From contig JAMSLZ010000004.1 of the NCBI GenBank assembly GCA_026027325.1, forward strand, positions 434,001 through 498,000: a DNA stretch of 64,000 nt, written 5' to 3'. The position numbers were made by a program, and so were the translations under genes. Shown here piece after piece: positions 25,707 to 36,937 of the stretch. How positions within the stretch are numbered: the first letter of the stretch is position 1; each line of letters opens with the position of its first letter. Under the pieces are notes generated by a model. That model did not search any database. It was given only the letters and a program-made list of their open reading frames with translations, and was not told the DNA's origin. Source of the stretch: Actinomucor elegans (lineage: Eukaryota > Mucoromycota > Mucoromycetes > Mucorales > Mucoraceae).

Positions 25707-27333
25707 ATGGCAAAGCAATCGAAAAGAGCAAATAATGTCAAATTTCAAGCAGGAAGACGGAAAAAAGGCGAGAAAAGAAGTCATCCCCGTGGTGGCGGCT
25801 TTGGCTTTACTAAATCTAAACAGATCAAAGAATTCGAGGGTGCGATCCCAAGACATGGTAGTCCTAAAAGATCTACAATCAACCTAGATCATGACAGCCA
25901 TGAAGAAGGTAATCAATCCATTTGAAGGTATAAACAGTAGCTGAATTCAATGGCTATATGAATCTAGTTTTTATTGTTTCGGAAAAGCCTTCTGATCAAG
26001 AGCCTCGAGTCAACACGTTTAATCAACTTTCTAGTATCTCAGTCACCAACCTCACTTCAACTGCGGCAGTTTTGGAAGATGTAGACTCTGAACAGTTGGG
26101 CGATTTGGGGTTTTTTATCGATTCTACACCTGCATCGGTTTCAGTGGACGAAATACCAGAGATTGAACCACCTCAAACTACCATAAATCACCAACAGAAA
26201 ATGTCTTCATACCAACAAAAGAAAAAGAAAATCTTGCAAGATGACTCTGTTTACATTGAAAGCGATGAGGAGGACCTTTTATTAGATGACGGTGCATCTG
26301 TGAGTAGTAGTGAAGATATTGAAATGCTACAAGCTTTATCTCATTGGGGAAAGAGCGATATCATGCAATTCGATCAACCTGTCAAACGTACCACTGATGA
26401 GGATGATTATGCCATGTTAGAATCTGCTACATTGAATGATATTTGTGATTCAGATGATGAAGGAATAGATGATGAGGATGACACTATACTGTTGGATCCA
26501 TCCTTGAATTTTGATGAGTTGGAGCATGTGCCTGAGAGTATGAAGAATAGTTATCGTGGTATTATTCAACAAGAAAAGAGTCGACTCAAGAGACAAGCGA
26601 AAAATCAACGTAAAATGAATCAACGACTGAAGAACATGGAAAGAAACCAAAAGATCACAGAAAAGAGTCACTTGAAGAAACGCAATATACTTGACCAGTA
26701 AGTGTACTATATACATTGCAACCTACATATAGCTTATGGATTACTTTTAATAATAGAGTACTGCACGAGTTCATTCGTAAGGATCACATTAAAACGTAAG
26801 CAATTTGATCATTTGTGTAATTGTAGCTAACCTGCTTGTATTAGTTACCGTTTAACGAATTTGACGTATCATGGGCGTGCCATGATCGTTCCTAAGATTG
26901 CTAAATTGTTTCAACTTGACATATCTGAAATAGAGTCCAACAAAAAGTGAGAAGGCTTCATTATGTTATGATTCAACTGATTTTTGACACGTATATCCTT
27001 AGGAATATCCAACTAGTCAAGACTTCAAAAACATGCATACCACTTTCATATCAGCAACATATTGAAAAAGAAGAAAAAATCATGTCCAAACTGAAAAAGA
27101 CACCCATCAATAGACCAGCAAGATTCAGAAACAAAGAAGACTTTAAGAACAATGCGTTACACGGTAAAGAAGTTGCGTCCGGTTCTGTTCCTATTTCCTC
27201 TAGTAATATTGGTCATCGTATGTTGGCCGCCATGGGGTGGAAACAAGGCGATGCGATTGGTAGTAAAGAGGACGGTATTAAGGAACCTGTCAAAGTTTTC
27301 ATGAGAGCCAATAGAAGAGGTTTAGGTGCTTAG
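25707..27333 (+). CDS. SQS1: R3H and G-patch protein SQS1 (Prp43 cofactor)
   Basis: Five exons (25707-25908, 25968-26697, 26757-26795, 26845-26946, 27003-27333) give 467 residues. The basic N-terminus (RGGGFGFTKSKQIKEFEG) is followed by a long acidic region (SDEEDLLLDD, SDDEGIDDEDD) and a Lys-rich helix (EKSRLKRQAKNQRKMNQRLK). The R3H domain spans the small exons (FIRKDHIKTYRL...MIVPKIAKLFQL). The C-terminal G-patch reads NIGHRMLAAMGWKQGDAIG...NRRGLGA, ending right at the stop. In yeast, Sqs1/Pfa1 uses its G-patch to activate the helicase Prp43 in ribosome biogenesis and splicing. The domain order R3H then C-terminal G-patch matches that family. All four introns are 49-59 nt. Confidence 0.9.
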
Positions 27334-29135
27334 CAAGTTTATTATACCACACTAGAACTATTTTGACTGTACATATCATCAATAAAAGTATATTATTATA
27401 TTGTTTATATCCATCGAATGTTGGCTATCTGATTGTTCATTGTCTACTACAGCTTAATATCTACAGCTCATAATTACTAAAAATAAAAAATAAAAAAATA
27501 AAAAAAGATGCACTCACTTCATTGGTCAAATTTGACTGTACTTGGAGTCTACCATGACAACTCGACAAACACTGTAAGTCGGCGACCAATTGATATGGCG
27601 GTTTGAAATTTTACAGCTTTTAGAATCAAATACATCTTTTTTTAATAAACTTTTTGTAACTATACACAAGTACAAAAAAGCGCTAAAGAATTGTACCCCA
27701 TTACTTGACTCTTCCTTTTAGTGCGACATTTGTTTAATAGTATCTCGTGAAAACAACATTAATCAAAACAAAAAATAATATTCTTTACATTTTCGGTTTT
27801 TTTCATGCTATTATGATGTCTATAGTTTTAGTGTCATTTCTGAGCTTCAAACTTTCTTAAAAAAAAAAAAAAAAAAAAAAAAGATACATTTATACGGGCT
27901 ATCAATTGAACTGGTGCACTAATTGATGTGTAAGGTCCTGATGAATTTTATTCCAGTACCGCATCAGATGAGCACTTCATATTCAGAATGAATCTTTACA
28001 TCTTTTAGAACCTGCATTCAGCTTGGATAAAATGATTATATGACTTTTTGTTGGTATATAACTTTCAATCACCAAAAGAAGACTATCTTTTGATCTAAAT
28101 ACTCTTTAACAAGACGGCAAATCTTTTTAATCTTTGTCAAACATCCAAAGATTAAATTCTGATAGAATTCAATGTCCTTTTCCAGAGCTTTTGTGTAAAT
28201 AACCTTTCCAGAAAATAGAAGTTGTACGCGCATGCACCGAGAAATAGATCAGTGCATTAAACCAAGAAAAACAATAACAGGTTTTCAGTTGAACAGACTA
28301 TAATCAAAAGAATGATCCCCCGTGGGGCTCTTTTTATTTTTATTTTTTTTTATTTATTTTTTTTGGCTTTTATTCCAATTGTACTCTATCGCAATGGATG
28401 AATATGAAACCCAGGTATTGGGAAGTGGCAAGAAAATCGAGATTTTAGCGCGACGCCCAAAAAAAAATAAGGTACTTGGTGTAACAGACTGAAACGAGTT
28501 CTTAGTGTTTCTCATACACAAAAAAAAATGTTTACGCGGGGTGAATTTAGACCTAAATGACGTACCAGTAGAAGACTGCTGATTATATTCAATAATCTAG
28601 ACTTTTCTATAGTGATCTCGTGTGTGGGTGGGCTTAGTTATCAGTTAGTACATTAAATAAGCTTCAAAGCTTTACCATCAACTTTTTTTTTTCATAGCAC
28701 CCTGAAACGCTGTCTAGAAATAGTTAGTTTCTCTATAAAACGATCGAGAAACCCTTCTTTAGAAATGTTTATTCATTTGCACTGAAATTAAAGTGTATCA
28801 GTAACCATAGCAATCACTCTAACTATTTACTAGCGTATATTTTTTAACGTCCGACACAATTCTCGTGATATGCTTCCAAGTTATATCTACATAGTATCGT
28901 AAATCGATACCAACAAAAGAAAACACGTTAATAAAAAGACATATATGTCGAAAATAAAAGATAGGACGCGCGTTCTTTTTATACTGTAAAGTCTTTTAAA
29001 AGGTACACTGACCCAGTATGGGTACGGATGACGTATTTTTACCATAGAAAAAAGAAAATTTTTTTCGAAGCAAGCCAATTCTTTTTTTTTTTTTTCCTTT
29101 TTTCTCCTTTAAACTATATTATACACTAATTCCTA
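27334..29135. other. 1.8-kb intergenic region, no gene seen
   Basis: Contains an A tract at about 27859-27882 and pyrimidine-rich DNA (28330-28370) but no supported coding frame. The last few hundred bases are the YPD1 upstream region, with T runs just before the ATG. Confidence 0.55.
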
Positions 29136-29772
29136 ATGACAAGTCGCGAAGGTACACCTGATCCCAAACATTCAGACAAGAATGAACAAGACAAGATGAA
29201 GGTATTTCAAGTGGAGAATGAGTCCGGGAAATGTACTTAAAGTACTTTAGACACCTTCTCCTTCTTCGGAATCACAAACAGATACAAGAAACGCGGAAGA
29301 AAATGAAAAAAATCCTGATGATTTGATTGATATGAGTACATTTGAACAATTATTGGATATGGATGATGAAGACGACCATGAGTTCTCATACAGCATTGTA
29401 AATAATTATTTCGAACAAGCAGAAGGCACATTCAAAGATATGGACAAAGCATTGTGAGTATAAACTTCAAGTAAATCCTACTAGTAGTGGTACTAAATAA
29501 TTACATATAGAAAAGAGAAAGACTTGGCTGAATTATCAAGACTGGGTCACTTTTTAAAGGGTAGTTCAGCTGCAATTGGCTTGACAAAAGTAAAAGCAAC
29601 TTGTGAAAAGATCCAAAACGTAGGCAACTGTCAAGACGAAGAAGGAATCACTAAAATTGATGATAAAGAAGCATTAAAACGTATCACACCATTGCTGCCG
29701 CAAGTAAAAGCTGAATATTCTGAAGCAGAAGAATACTTGAAGAACTTTTATGAAGTACAGGATGCTCGATAA
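29136..29772 (+). CDS. YPD1: Histidine-containing phosphotransfer protein YPD1
   Basis: Three exons (29136-29201, 29251-29453, 29511-29772) give 176 residues. An acidic leader of about 50 residues precedes the HPt four-helix bundle: DMSTFEQLLDMDDEDDHEFS, NNYFEQAEGTFKDMDKAL, then the phospho-acceptor His in LGHFLKGSSAAIGL, and a final helix KAEYSEAEEYLKNFY. The HxxKGSSA pattern is diagnostic of YPD1-type HPt proteins, which relay phosphate from hybrid histidine kinases to response regulators (Ssk1, Skn7) in osmotic and oxidative stress. Its stop is 6 bp from the stop of USE1 on the other strand. Confidence 0.95.
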
Positions 29773-29778
29773 ATATTA

Positions 29779-30834
29779 TTATGGTTTTGGTAACAATTTG
29801 ATAGTAAAGAATACAAGTATAAACATAATACAGACAAACAAAATAACGCCCATCGTCATAAAACTGGTGCCCCAAGACTTTTGATAATGTTCATCCAATC
29901 GCTGTCTTTCTTTTGTCATACGCTGCAAGTTACTTTCTACAGTTTGCTGTGCTTCTTTTAACACTGTGTCGTCCTTGGATAAAGTATCTCCAAAAGCTTG
30001 ACTATTTAACTTGAGTTGTTGAGCCATGCGACTTAAGTCACTTGTTAATTCATCGTGCAGTTGACGATGATGCTGCAGTACGTGTTGGATATTTGAGGTT
30101 TCATTTTCACGGGAAGGGTTTCTATATGATAAATTAGACCATGTATCACCTCGAGTGTACATATCCTTACCTCTGTCGTAGTTTAGTCGTTGCTGGCTTC
30201 TCATTCAAGGGTGCGTCTGCCTTTTCATTCAAGGATTCTTCTTCTTCTGTTACCTTTTCATCTTCTTCTAACTCCATCTTCTTTCTTGCTGCTTCTTCTA
30301 ATGCTGCTTGCTCGTCTTGCTGCTTCAACTCCAATAACCATTGAGGGTCAGAGCTTTGATATTCTTTCAATTCCTCCAAATGCTTCTTTTTCACAAGCTG
30401 CGCTTCTGCAATACCTTTTTCTACATCCACTTGCTATAATACACTTTTAAATATTCTGTGTGATATAAATATATCTTTAGCTTACCATTGTATGAATTGC
30501 TACTGCACGCGTTAGTTGATCAATACGATTGGCATAACGTGTAATACTATCGATAATCAGCATCAGTGACTTAATAAAGAATGTATTATCTAAACTATTT
30601 ACTTTGAAGATCGAGATTTCTCTTTTAATGTGGAAAGGTACTTGACATACTATTATAACATTCACCTCATGAGTTTAATGATGCTTTTTATACAAAAATA
30701 TGCATTCTCATTACTGTTGCAAACTTTCTCTTCTCGGTTGCAGTCCAAACATCAATCGGCTGTACTTTGAGTTTATCTTCGCAGCTAATCAAGAGCCGAT
30801 GCAAGTTGATTTCATCCGTTGTACTAAGCATCAT
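29779..30834 (-). CDS. USE1: ER SNARE USE1 (Golgi-to-ER retrograde transport)
   Basis: Five exons (30834-30715, 30649-30603, 30546-30486, 30433-30171, 30121-29779) give 277 residues. The N-terminal part TTDEINLHRLLISCEDKL and YVKYLSTLKEK match the start of USE1 proteins; a charged, Glu-rich linker follows. The SNARE helix is LQHHRQLHDELTSDLSRMAQ through KDDTVLKEAQQTVESNLQ, then a C-terminal tail anchor (MTMGVILFVCIMFILVFFTI) ending KLLPKP. USE1 works with Sec20, Ufe1/Stx18 and Sec22 in fusion of retrograde vesicles at the ER. The small second and third exons are set by frame and homology. Two ATGs lie in tandem at the start. Confidence 0.9.
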
Positions 30835-32941
30835 TAACACAAAAAGATTGTATTTTAGAATAAAAATGCGCCTAGAATGGTTGCTATTTTACGCGCGCAA
30901 CGACTGAACGCTGAATCCAATCAAGAACGTATCTACGGCTTATTGTTTAATCTCCGTTTTCTTTTTTAAAAAAAAAATCAAATTAAACAAAGATTGTCAT
31001 TGGTTGGTGAAATTTGTGATAGATTGGTGAGCTCCCTCAGCAAGCATAAAGAATTGATTTGGATTTTGCTCTCATTTTTCGTAACAAAAAAATATCAATC
31101 TAGAGACTCTTTAACGTAAAAGTCAATAACTTATTGGATAGTGCTCATGGTCCTTTTTTTTTTATTTCCCTAATTTTGATAAATGATGGTTTTTGGCTCA
31201 TTTATAAATGCGAACAAAGTTGGGGTAGTTTATATTAGAAAAATACTACAAAAATATATGGGTACGCTCTCTATTATCTCTTACTTGTTTTACTTGAAAT
31301 ATTCTTTAAAAATGCCGTATACTCTTGCTCCACAAAATACCAAAGCATTTGAAAATTTGGAGAGGGATTTTTTTTTTTCTGAAATTGGACTATGTTCGAT
31401 GCCTCTACCTTCCTCATGCGATTCGAGTTTAACGTCGCAAAAAATAACTAGTACATGATTAAAATAAAAAGAACGCATCTGCTGGAGGGGAAGCTTAACC
31501 AAAGTAGGTTGAATATACAACAGTATTTGAGGTATAATACGTTCTAAACTATCTACATTTCATGTAAAGTAAATGGAAATGATCTATATATTTTTCGTTC
31601 AACCCTGGTCTAATGATATATTTAGTAGGTAGAAGCAATTCAAAGTAAATAAGGTATATGAAAAGACACTCTGTATATAAGAATGTAGATGAATTTTCTA
31701 GGTTAATTAGATAAATCCTGAAGAAACCAAATATGACGAGGCAAACGACTTTGTAATTAGATCAGTTAAATCATTAATACTTGAGCAATTGCCTTACCAG
31801 TTAAAGCTATTTAATTTATTTCAAACCAGCTTTTAAATAACTGAATTGCTCAAGCCTTTAGAAAACTTATTCAAGCATGTCGAATAATTCAAAGATTATA
31901 TGATATTTCTTTGAGTATATTTTGGATAAATGTTAAATATTTATACATCATATCTTTGGAACGCCGTACTTTCGTTCCACTAAAATAACGATTATTGACA
32001 TTAGAGCTTCTAAGTATTTCACTTCAAACTATTTAGAAACTATATCATTTTTAAGATATTTGCATTTCTTGACCAATTCTAGCCCAGTGTACTTGCAGAA
32101 AACTGGTACATTTCCAGAATTAAATTAAAAAAACGGTATTTATTAGAGCCATTATTTGATTAAATTATGATGAGTATATCACATCTATGATAGGCACTAT
32201 AAATTACATATATCTCAATCAAGTAAACTGGATCGATTTGAATAGATATAGGTTTATGTATTTTTAGGTTGAGTTTTAGTTAATGGGTAAAAACCAATTG
32301 TTTTATGTTGATATCTCATGCTATAGTTGTGTTCAAGCTTTAGAACTAGCCGTAGGTTGCAGAGTTATTTTGTTAAATAAAGGTGGTAGATTAAGAGCGA
32401 GGATAAAAGTATAATGGAAAGTTTATATATTGCAAGTAATTAGAGTTTTAATAAAATAAAGAAGACTGGATCTGTGTCTCGAAGGATTTGATTGACTTTC
32501 AGCAAAAAGCTTCTGGTACCAATCAGATCTATAAATTAATATTCCTCTATTAATCTCAATATGTCCTACCTGACGACTTGTACATGTTCACAATGAGTCA
32601 ATGTATCTACTGAAACTACTACTTTTTTTTTATAAAAAAATACGGTAAATTTAGTATCTATTATCGACAAGTTACATTCATTTTATTATGATGGACTGGA
32701 TATAACAATCTAAAGATCTCGGTCGTTCTTGGCTTGAACACACATCTGGACACTATAGTATACGCAAAATGGACTGCTGCATCTGACAGGACCATTATTT
32801 AACCAGAACACAAAGAATAATATATACATCAATGGTCTATAGCGTATTGCAAACATTCAAGTAAACTACAAACAAACAGTAAGACTGCCCTGCAGTTATG
32901 ATAAAGAGTGTAGTTACTTTTATTAAACAGCATTATTATTA
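30835..32941. other. 2.1-kb intergenic region with a dispersed repeat
   Basis: No gene is supported. It includes a segment at 32139-32200 that resembles 42910-42970, and the inverted repeat copy at 32709-32785. The frame at 31183-31458 is low-complexity AT-rich DNA. Confidence 0.55.
32709..32785 (-). repeat. Copy of the dispersed degenerate repeat (inverted)
   Basis: On the minus strand: CAGATGCAGCAGTCCA, CCAGATGTGTGTTC and GACCGAGATCTTTAGATT in the same order and spacing as the forward copies. Confidence 0.4.
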
Positions 32942-34533
32942 TTAAGCAAATTCTTTGGCAAATTGTTCTACAGCACCAGCAAACTTGGAAACACCTTCAA
33001 CAGCCTCAGGTTCAGAAATAGTCAAAGGAGGAATGACACGTACAGTATTACAGCCAGCTGTCACTAATAACAAACCACGCTCACGAGCCATCTTGACAAT
33101 AGGAGAAGGATCCTTGTTGAATTCAACACCAATTAAAAGACCTTTACCACGTACTTCCTTGATCACCTCAGGATGACTTTGTTGGACTTGCTTTAATAAA
33201 CCGCGAAGATGTTCACCTTTTTCGTTTACTGCTGCAATAAAGTCAGGCTTAGTGATACGTCCCACGACGTTTAAAGCAACAGCAGTAGCAAGAGGGTTAC
33301 CGCCAAAAGTAGTACCATGATCACCTAAATGTTGATGGGTAAGCTTCATATATAAAGCAATTAACTGAAGTGGTTATACCTAATTTAATCAATTCGCCTA
33401 CTTTTTCAGAAGTAAGAATAGCACCAATGGGTACACCATTAGCCAATGGTTTAGCCATTGTCAAGATATCAGGTACACAACTCTTGTCGAAATGTTGATG
33501 ACCCCATAATTTACCAGTACGACCCAGACCACACTACAAACACATTATCAGTATATAATATATATATATAAAAGAGTCCAGCCTGTCACCATTGCACCTT
33601 ACCTGGATTTCATCAAAGATCAACAAGGTGTTTGTCTCATCACATCGTTTACGCAACGCTTGCAAGAACTCTTGTTTAGCAGGATGCACACCACCTTCAC
33701 CTTGAATAGGTTCAATAATGACACCACAAGTTTTGTCGGTGATGGCAGCCAATGCAGCATCCACATCATTAAAAGGGCTGGTTACAATATCGGGTATTAA
33801 AGGTGTAAAAGGCTTTTGATACTTAGGATTGAATGTAACGGACAAGGCTCCCATGGATCGACCATGGAACGCATTCGTAAAACACACGATCTCGGTCTTG
33901 TCAGCAGCAAATTGTTTACCCCATTTACGAGCAAACTTGAGTGCACCTTCGTTGGCTTCCGTACCAGAATTGGCCAAGAACATCTTGCTAGCCCAAGCAC
34001 CACCATTGTCTTTGGTGGTTTCGACAATGGTCTTTGCTAAAGCGCCTGCATTTTGGTTATGATACAAATTGCTAGTATGTACAAGTTTGTTGGCTTGATC
34101 AAACAAGACTTGAGCTACTTCTGAATCAGAATGACCAAGTGCAGTAACGGCAATACCAGCTGTGAAGTCGAGGTATTTACGGTCGTTTGTATCGTACAAG
34201 TAACAGCCTTTACCGTGCGAAATTACAAATTCAGGACGAGCATAGGTATTTACCGTGTATTTACTATATTCTTGAACTTGGTCCAGAGTCGATTGTGGAA
34301 CTTGATTGTCTAGATGCGTCAACTGTGGGAAAATCAGTAATGCGTCTTGGTTAATATGTTCGAAAACTCACCTCCGTTACTGGCTTAATCAATGATGCTG
34401 CAGCAGTATAAGAACGCTTCTATTCTAAAAGTTAGCACTTTGCATATGGTTGGATTTTTTTTTTTTTAATAGTTACCACAATATAACTAGTAGGCTTAAT
34501 ACTACGTGTTAACTGGTTTAAAGTACGATACAT
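32942..34533 (-). CDS. ARG8: Acetylornithine aminotransferase, mitochondrial
   Basis: Five exons (34533-34477, 34419-34372, 34322-33603, 33533-33380, 33324-32942) give 453 residues. The first two short exons code an Arg/Ser/Thr-rich mitochondrial presequence ([17 protein letters not shown]). The class-III aminotransferase domain has [19 protein letters not shown] (PLP phosphate binding), [40 protein letters not shown], the PLP-lysine in [15 protein letters not shown], and [11 protein letters not shown]. It makes N-acetylornithine from the semialdehyde in arginine synthesis. The [11 protein letters not shown] and GGNPLA details favour ARG8 over ornithine aminotransferase or GABA transaminase. 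Confidence 0.93.
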
Positions 34534-35451
34534 GTTCTATATGTATATAACAAAAGAAATAGAATGAAAAGAAAAAGCACAAAAAAAAAAAGGCTCTATT
34601 TAAACTCGAGAAAGATAACACTGGTAAATCTTGATTATCTCTATTTGGGACGGTTGATAAAATCTAAAAGAGATTATTTCAGTTTTATTTTTGAGATGAA
34701 TCAGAACCAAAATGAGACTACAGCACATTGATTAGTTTAGAAATGCTCTTGAAAATAGGGCCATCACTACCAAAACAACTAAATATCGTTTTGGATTGTC
34801 AATTATCAAGAATACACCTACTCTATAGCTAGGCTAAACTAAAAGATGTTGACAATACTTGATTTTTCGGAGTCACTTGGGCTTCGTCTACGTTAACGAA
34901 CAGTTATAAACGTTAATTCGTTTGAAAGAGCAAGTTGTGCTCTATGTTTCTCCTAAAAACCATTGATGCATTTCGGCCGGCTGTTGGCTTTGACATGTTT
35001 TTGAGATTATAAAGTAAATATATTCAATCTCCATTTCTCTTTGGATTTAAAGTTTGTTTTTCTCTAGTACTTGTCCGTGAGATGTCATTATCAAACTTGC
35101 TTCATCTGGAGAGTAAACTCTATTTTATATTTTATTTAGAAGAAAAAAAACTCGTATACCTTAGTTGTTACTGATCTAGATGCGATTTTACATTTTTCTG
35201 GCACGGTGTTTTCAACAGCCGCGGATAATAAGCTTTGCCTACTTAATGCCAGTGTTTTAGGACTGAATTGTCTTTGATCGCTGTCCTATTTCAAAGACTC
35301 AAATAATCCCAAATGAGAATTAATAACAGTCTCAATCTTTGCCATTGGATATGCTTTATCACTGATCTTGTAGATCGTGACTTTTGATAGTCTTTTTTTT
35401 TTTTTTTTTTTTTTATTATTGTTATTATTTTTGCGCTAGGATAATGACTCA
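34534..35451. other. Intergenic region upstream of ARG8
   Basis: Contains a T tract at about 35392-35414 and one perfect TGACTCA at 35445-35451, which abuts the BLOC1S2 stop and is more than 900 bp from the ARG8 start. No gene is seen. Confidence 0.5.
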
Positions 35452-36040
35452 TTACTTGGAAGGTGCGATATTTAAAAGTTTGTTTTCTGTCATAAATATG
35501 AGTGAATATGAGTCAATAGCGGAATATCATTTTTTTTCTAATACCTAAATATCTTGAATAATCCTCCAGTGCTTTCGCTGTCTTTTCCATTTGAACTGTC
35601 TGTTCATGAATATCATCAATTTGCTGTATAAAACTTGAGAAATCCGCATCTATCAAATGGATTTAGTCGCGTTATCTTATCTTTTTCGAAATGAAAAACA
35701 CAAACATGTATTTTGTAATTTTGACATTTCTTTCATAAGTCGTTGGGTCATTTGACTCATTTGTGTATATTTCTCTTTAGTCGAGTTATTCATGGTTTCG
35801 AGTAACTTGCAATCGTCTACTGTCACTATTTTTTTTTCATAAAGTCATGAATTTGTTCATTTATGCTCGAGATTCCTCATTACATTTAAGCTCTGCTTTG
35901 GTATATTCTGTAAAATGTTTGTATGCATCCTCGGTCAACTTGGTAATATGTTCTTGATCGAGCCCTTTTGAGTATTCGTTTGGTTTTAAAGCAGCTTTCG
36001 ATGTACTGGTTGTAATGGATGAACTGGGTGAGTTACTCAT
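35452..36040 (-). CDS. BLOC1S2: BLOC-1 complex subunit 2
   Basis: Four exons (36040-35884, 35825-35706, 35649-35545, 35486-35452) give 138 residues, the family size. The coiled-coil core reads LTEDAYKHFTEYTKAELKLT, VDDCKLLETMNNSTKEKYTQ, LMKEMSKLQNTYADFSSF and IQQIDDIHEQTVQMEKTA, then ALEDYSRYLENKLL, aligning throughout with BLOC1S2. BLOC-1 acts on endosomes in sorting to lysosome-related compartments; yeast has a reduced version. The last exon has only 35 nt (ENKLLNIAPSK). The first intron follows AELK at T|GTAATG. The ATG is 148 bp from that of SUB1 on the other strand. Confidence 0.85.
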
Positions 36041-36188
36041 GGTATAAGGTATAAAGAGCAAAAGGAAATTAAATTTTCATGCTTCTCTGGTAGTATATAA
36101 TCTGCTCGACGTCATACCTTACCGCAAATCATAAAAAGCGCGTTCCCGACAACGACGTGTTTCTTTCTTTTTTCATATCCAAATCGCA
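36041..36188. promoter_or_regulatory. Bidirectional promoter of BLOC1S2 and SUB1
   Basis: Only 148 bp lie between the two divergent start codons, so both core promoters and 5' leaders must share this DNA. A CGACGT-type motif (gctcgacgtcat, 36105-36116) resembles an ATF/CREB half-site, but function is inference. Confidence 0.5.
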
Positions 36189-36811
36189 ATGCCTAAAGCA
36201 ACCGACATTGAAAGCGAGTTAAACAAGGACGAGCAAGCGTACAAGGTACATTACTCTCTCAATGTATGACATGGAGATATTCATATGCTAGTGTAGCCCG
36301 GAAAGAATGAGGAAACCGACGACGAAGAAGTAGAAGAGCTTGAAGAACAAGTATGATTAATTGACGCGTTCTAAACCCTTTTCTTTTGAATTAATTAAAT
36401 CTGCAGCCTCAGCAGGTTTCTTCTCGTGCTGGTAACAAGAGAAAGCGGGAGGAAGAACAAGACAAAGATGGAAATCATGTATTTCAGGCAAGATTTTAGC
36501 ATATATATATATATATATGTAACGCCTACATATTAAACTGCCTGTTACAATAGTTATCTAACAAAAGAAGAGTCACTGTCCGTGCATTCTCATCTGGTGA
36601 GCCATCGGTGGATATTCGCGAGGTGTATTTAGACAAAAAGACAAATGAAATGCGTCCTGGCAAAGGCAAGTTCAATTGATACGTATATTATTCTTTTTAT
36701 TCTTATACGTCTTTAGGTATCTGTCTCCCAATCGCACAATGGAACAAGTTGAAGGAACTTTTGCCTGATATTGAAGAAGCCATTAAAACTGTGTCTTCCT
36801 CTAAAAAATAA
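36189..36811 (+). CDS. SUB1: Transcriptional coactivator PC4/SUB1
   Basis: Five exons (36189-36245, 36297-36350, 36407-36487, 36554-36665, 36717-36811) give 132 residues. An acidic N-terminus (NEETDDEEVEELEEQ) and a Lys/Arg patch (NKRKREEEQDKD) precede the single-stranded-DNA-binding PC4 domain: VFQLSNKRRVTVRAF, VDIREVYLDKKTNEMRPGK, GICLPIAQWNKLKELLPDIE. SUB1/PC4 helps RNA polymerase II initiation and elongation. Two of its four introns begin with GC, not GT: CAG|GCAAGA (36488) and AAAG|GCAAGT (36666). For the second no GT donor keeps frame. For the first a GT donor 9 nt upstream would also keep frame but would drop the conserved VFQ. Confidence 0.93.
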
Positions 36812-36828
36812 AAGACTAACCCGAACAG

Positions 36829-36835
36829 TGACTCA
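36829..36835. promoter_or_regulatory. Gcn4/CPC1-type binding site upstream of HIS5
   Basis: Perfect TGACTCA (in GTGACTCAT), 103-109 bp upstream of the HIS5 ATG, with a near-match TGACTCT about 18 bp further on. bZIP factors of general amino-acid control bind this heptamer in fungi. The site lies just after the SUB1 stop codon. Confidence 0.6.
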
Positions 36836-36937
36836 TCCTACAAGAATGATGACTCTTATTAAACTCCGGGCTTATAAATACAGCTGCCAAAAGCCTCTCT
36901 TTTTTTTTCATTTTCGCTTCTTCTTTTTTTTTAAAAC

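Noticed and set aside
31183..31458. 91-codon plus-strand frame
   Set aside because: AT-rich low-complexity composition, no motif, no promoter or splice context.
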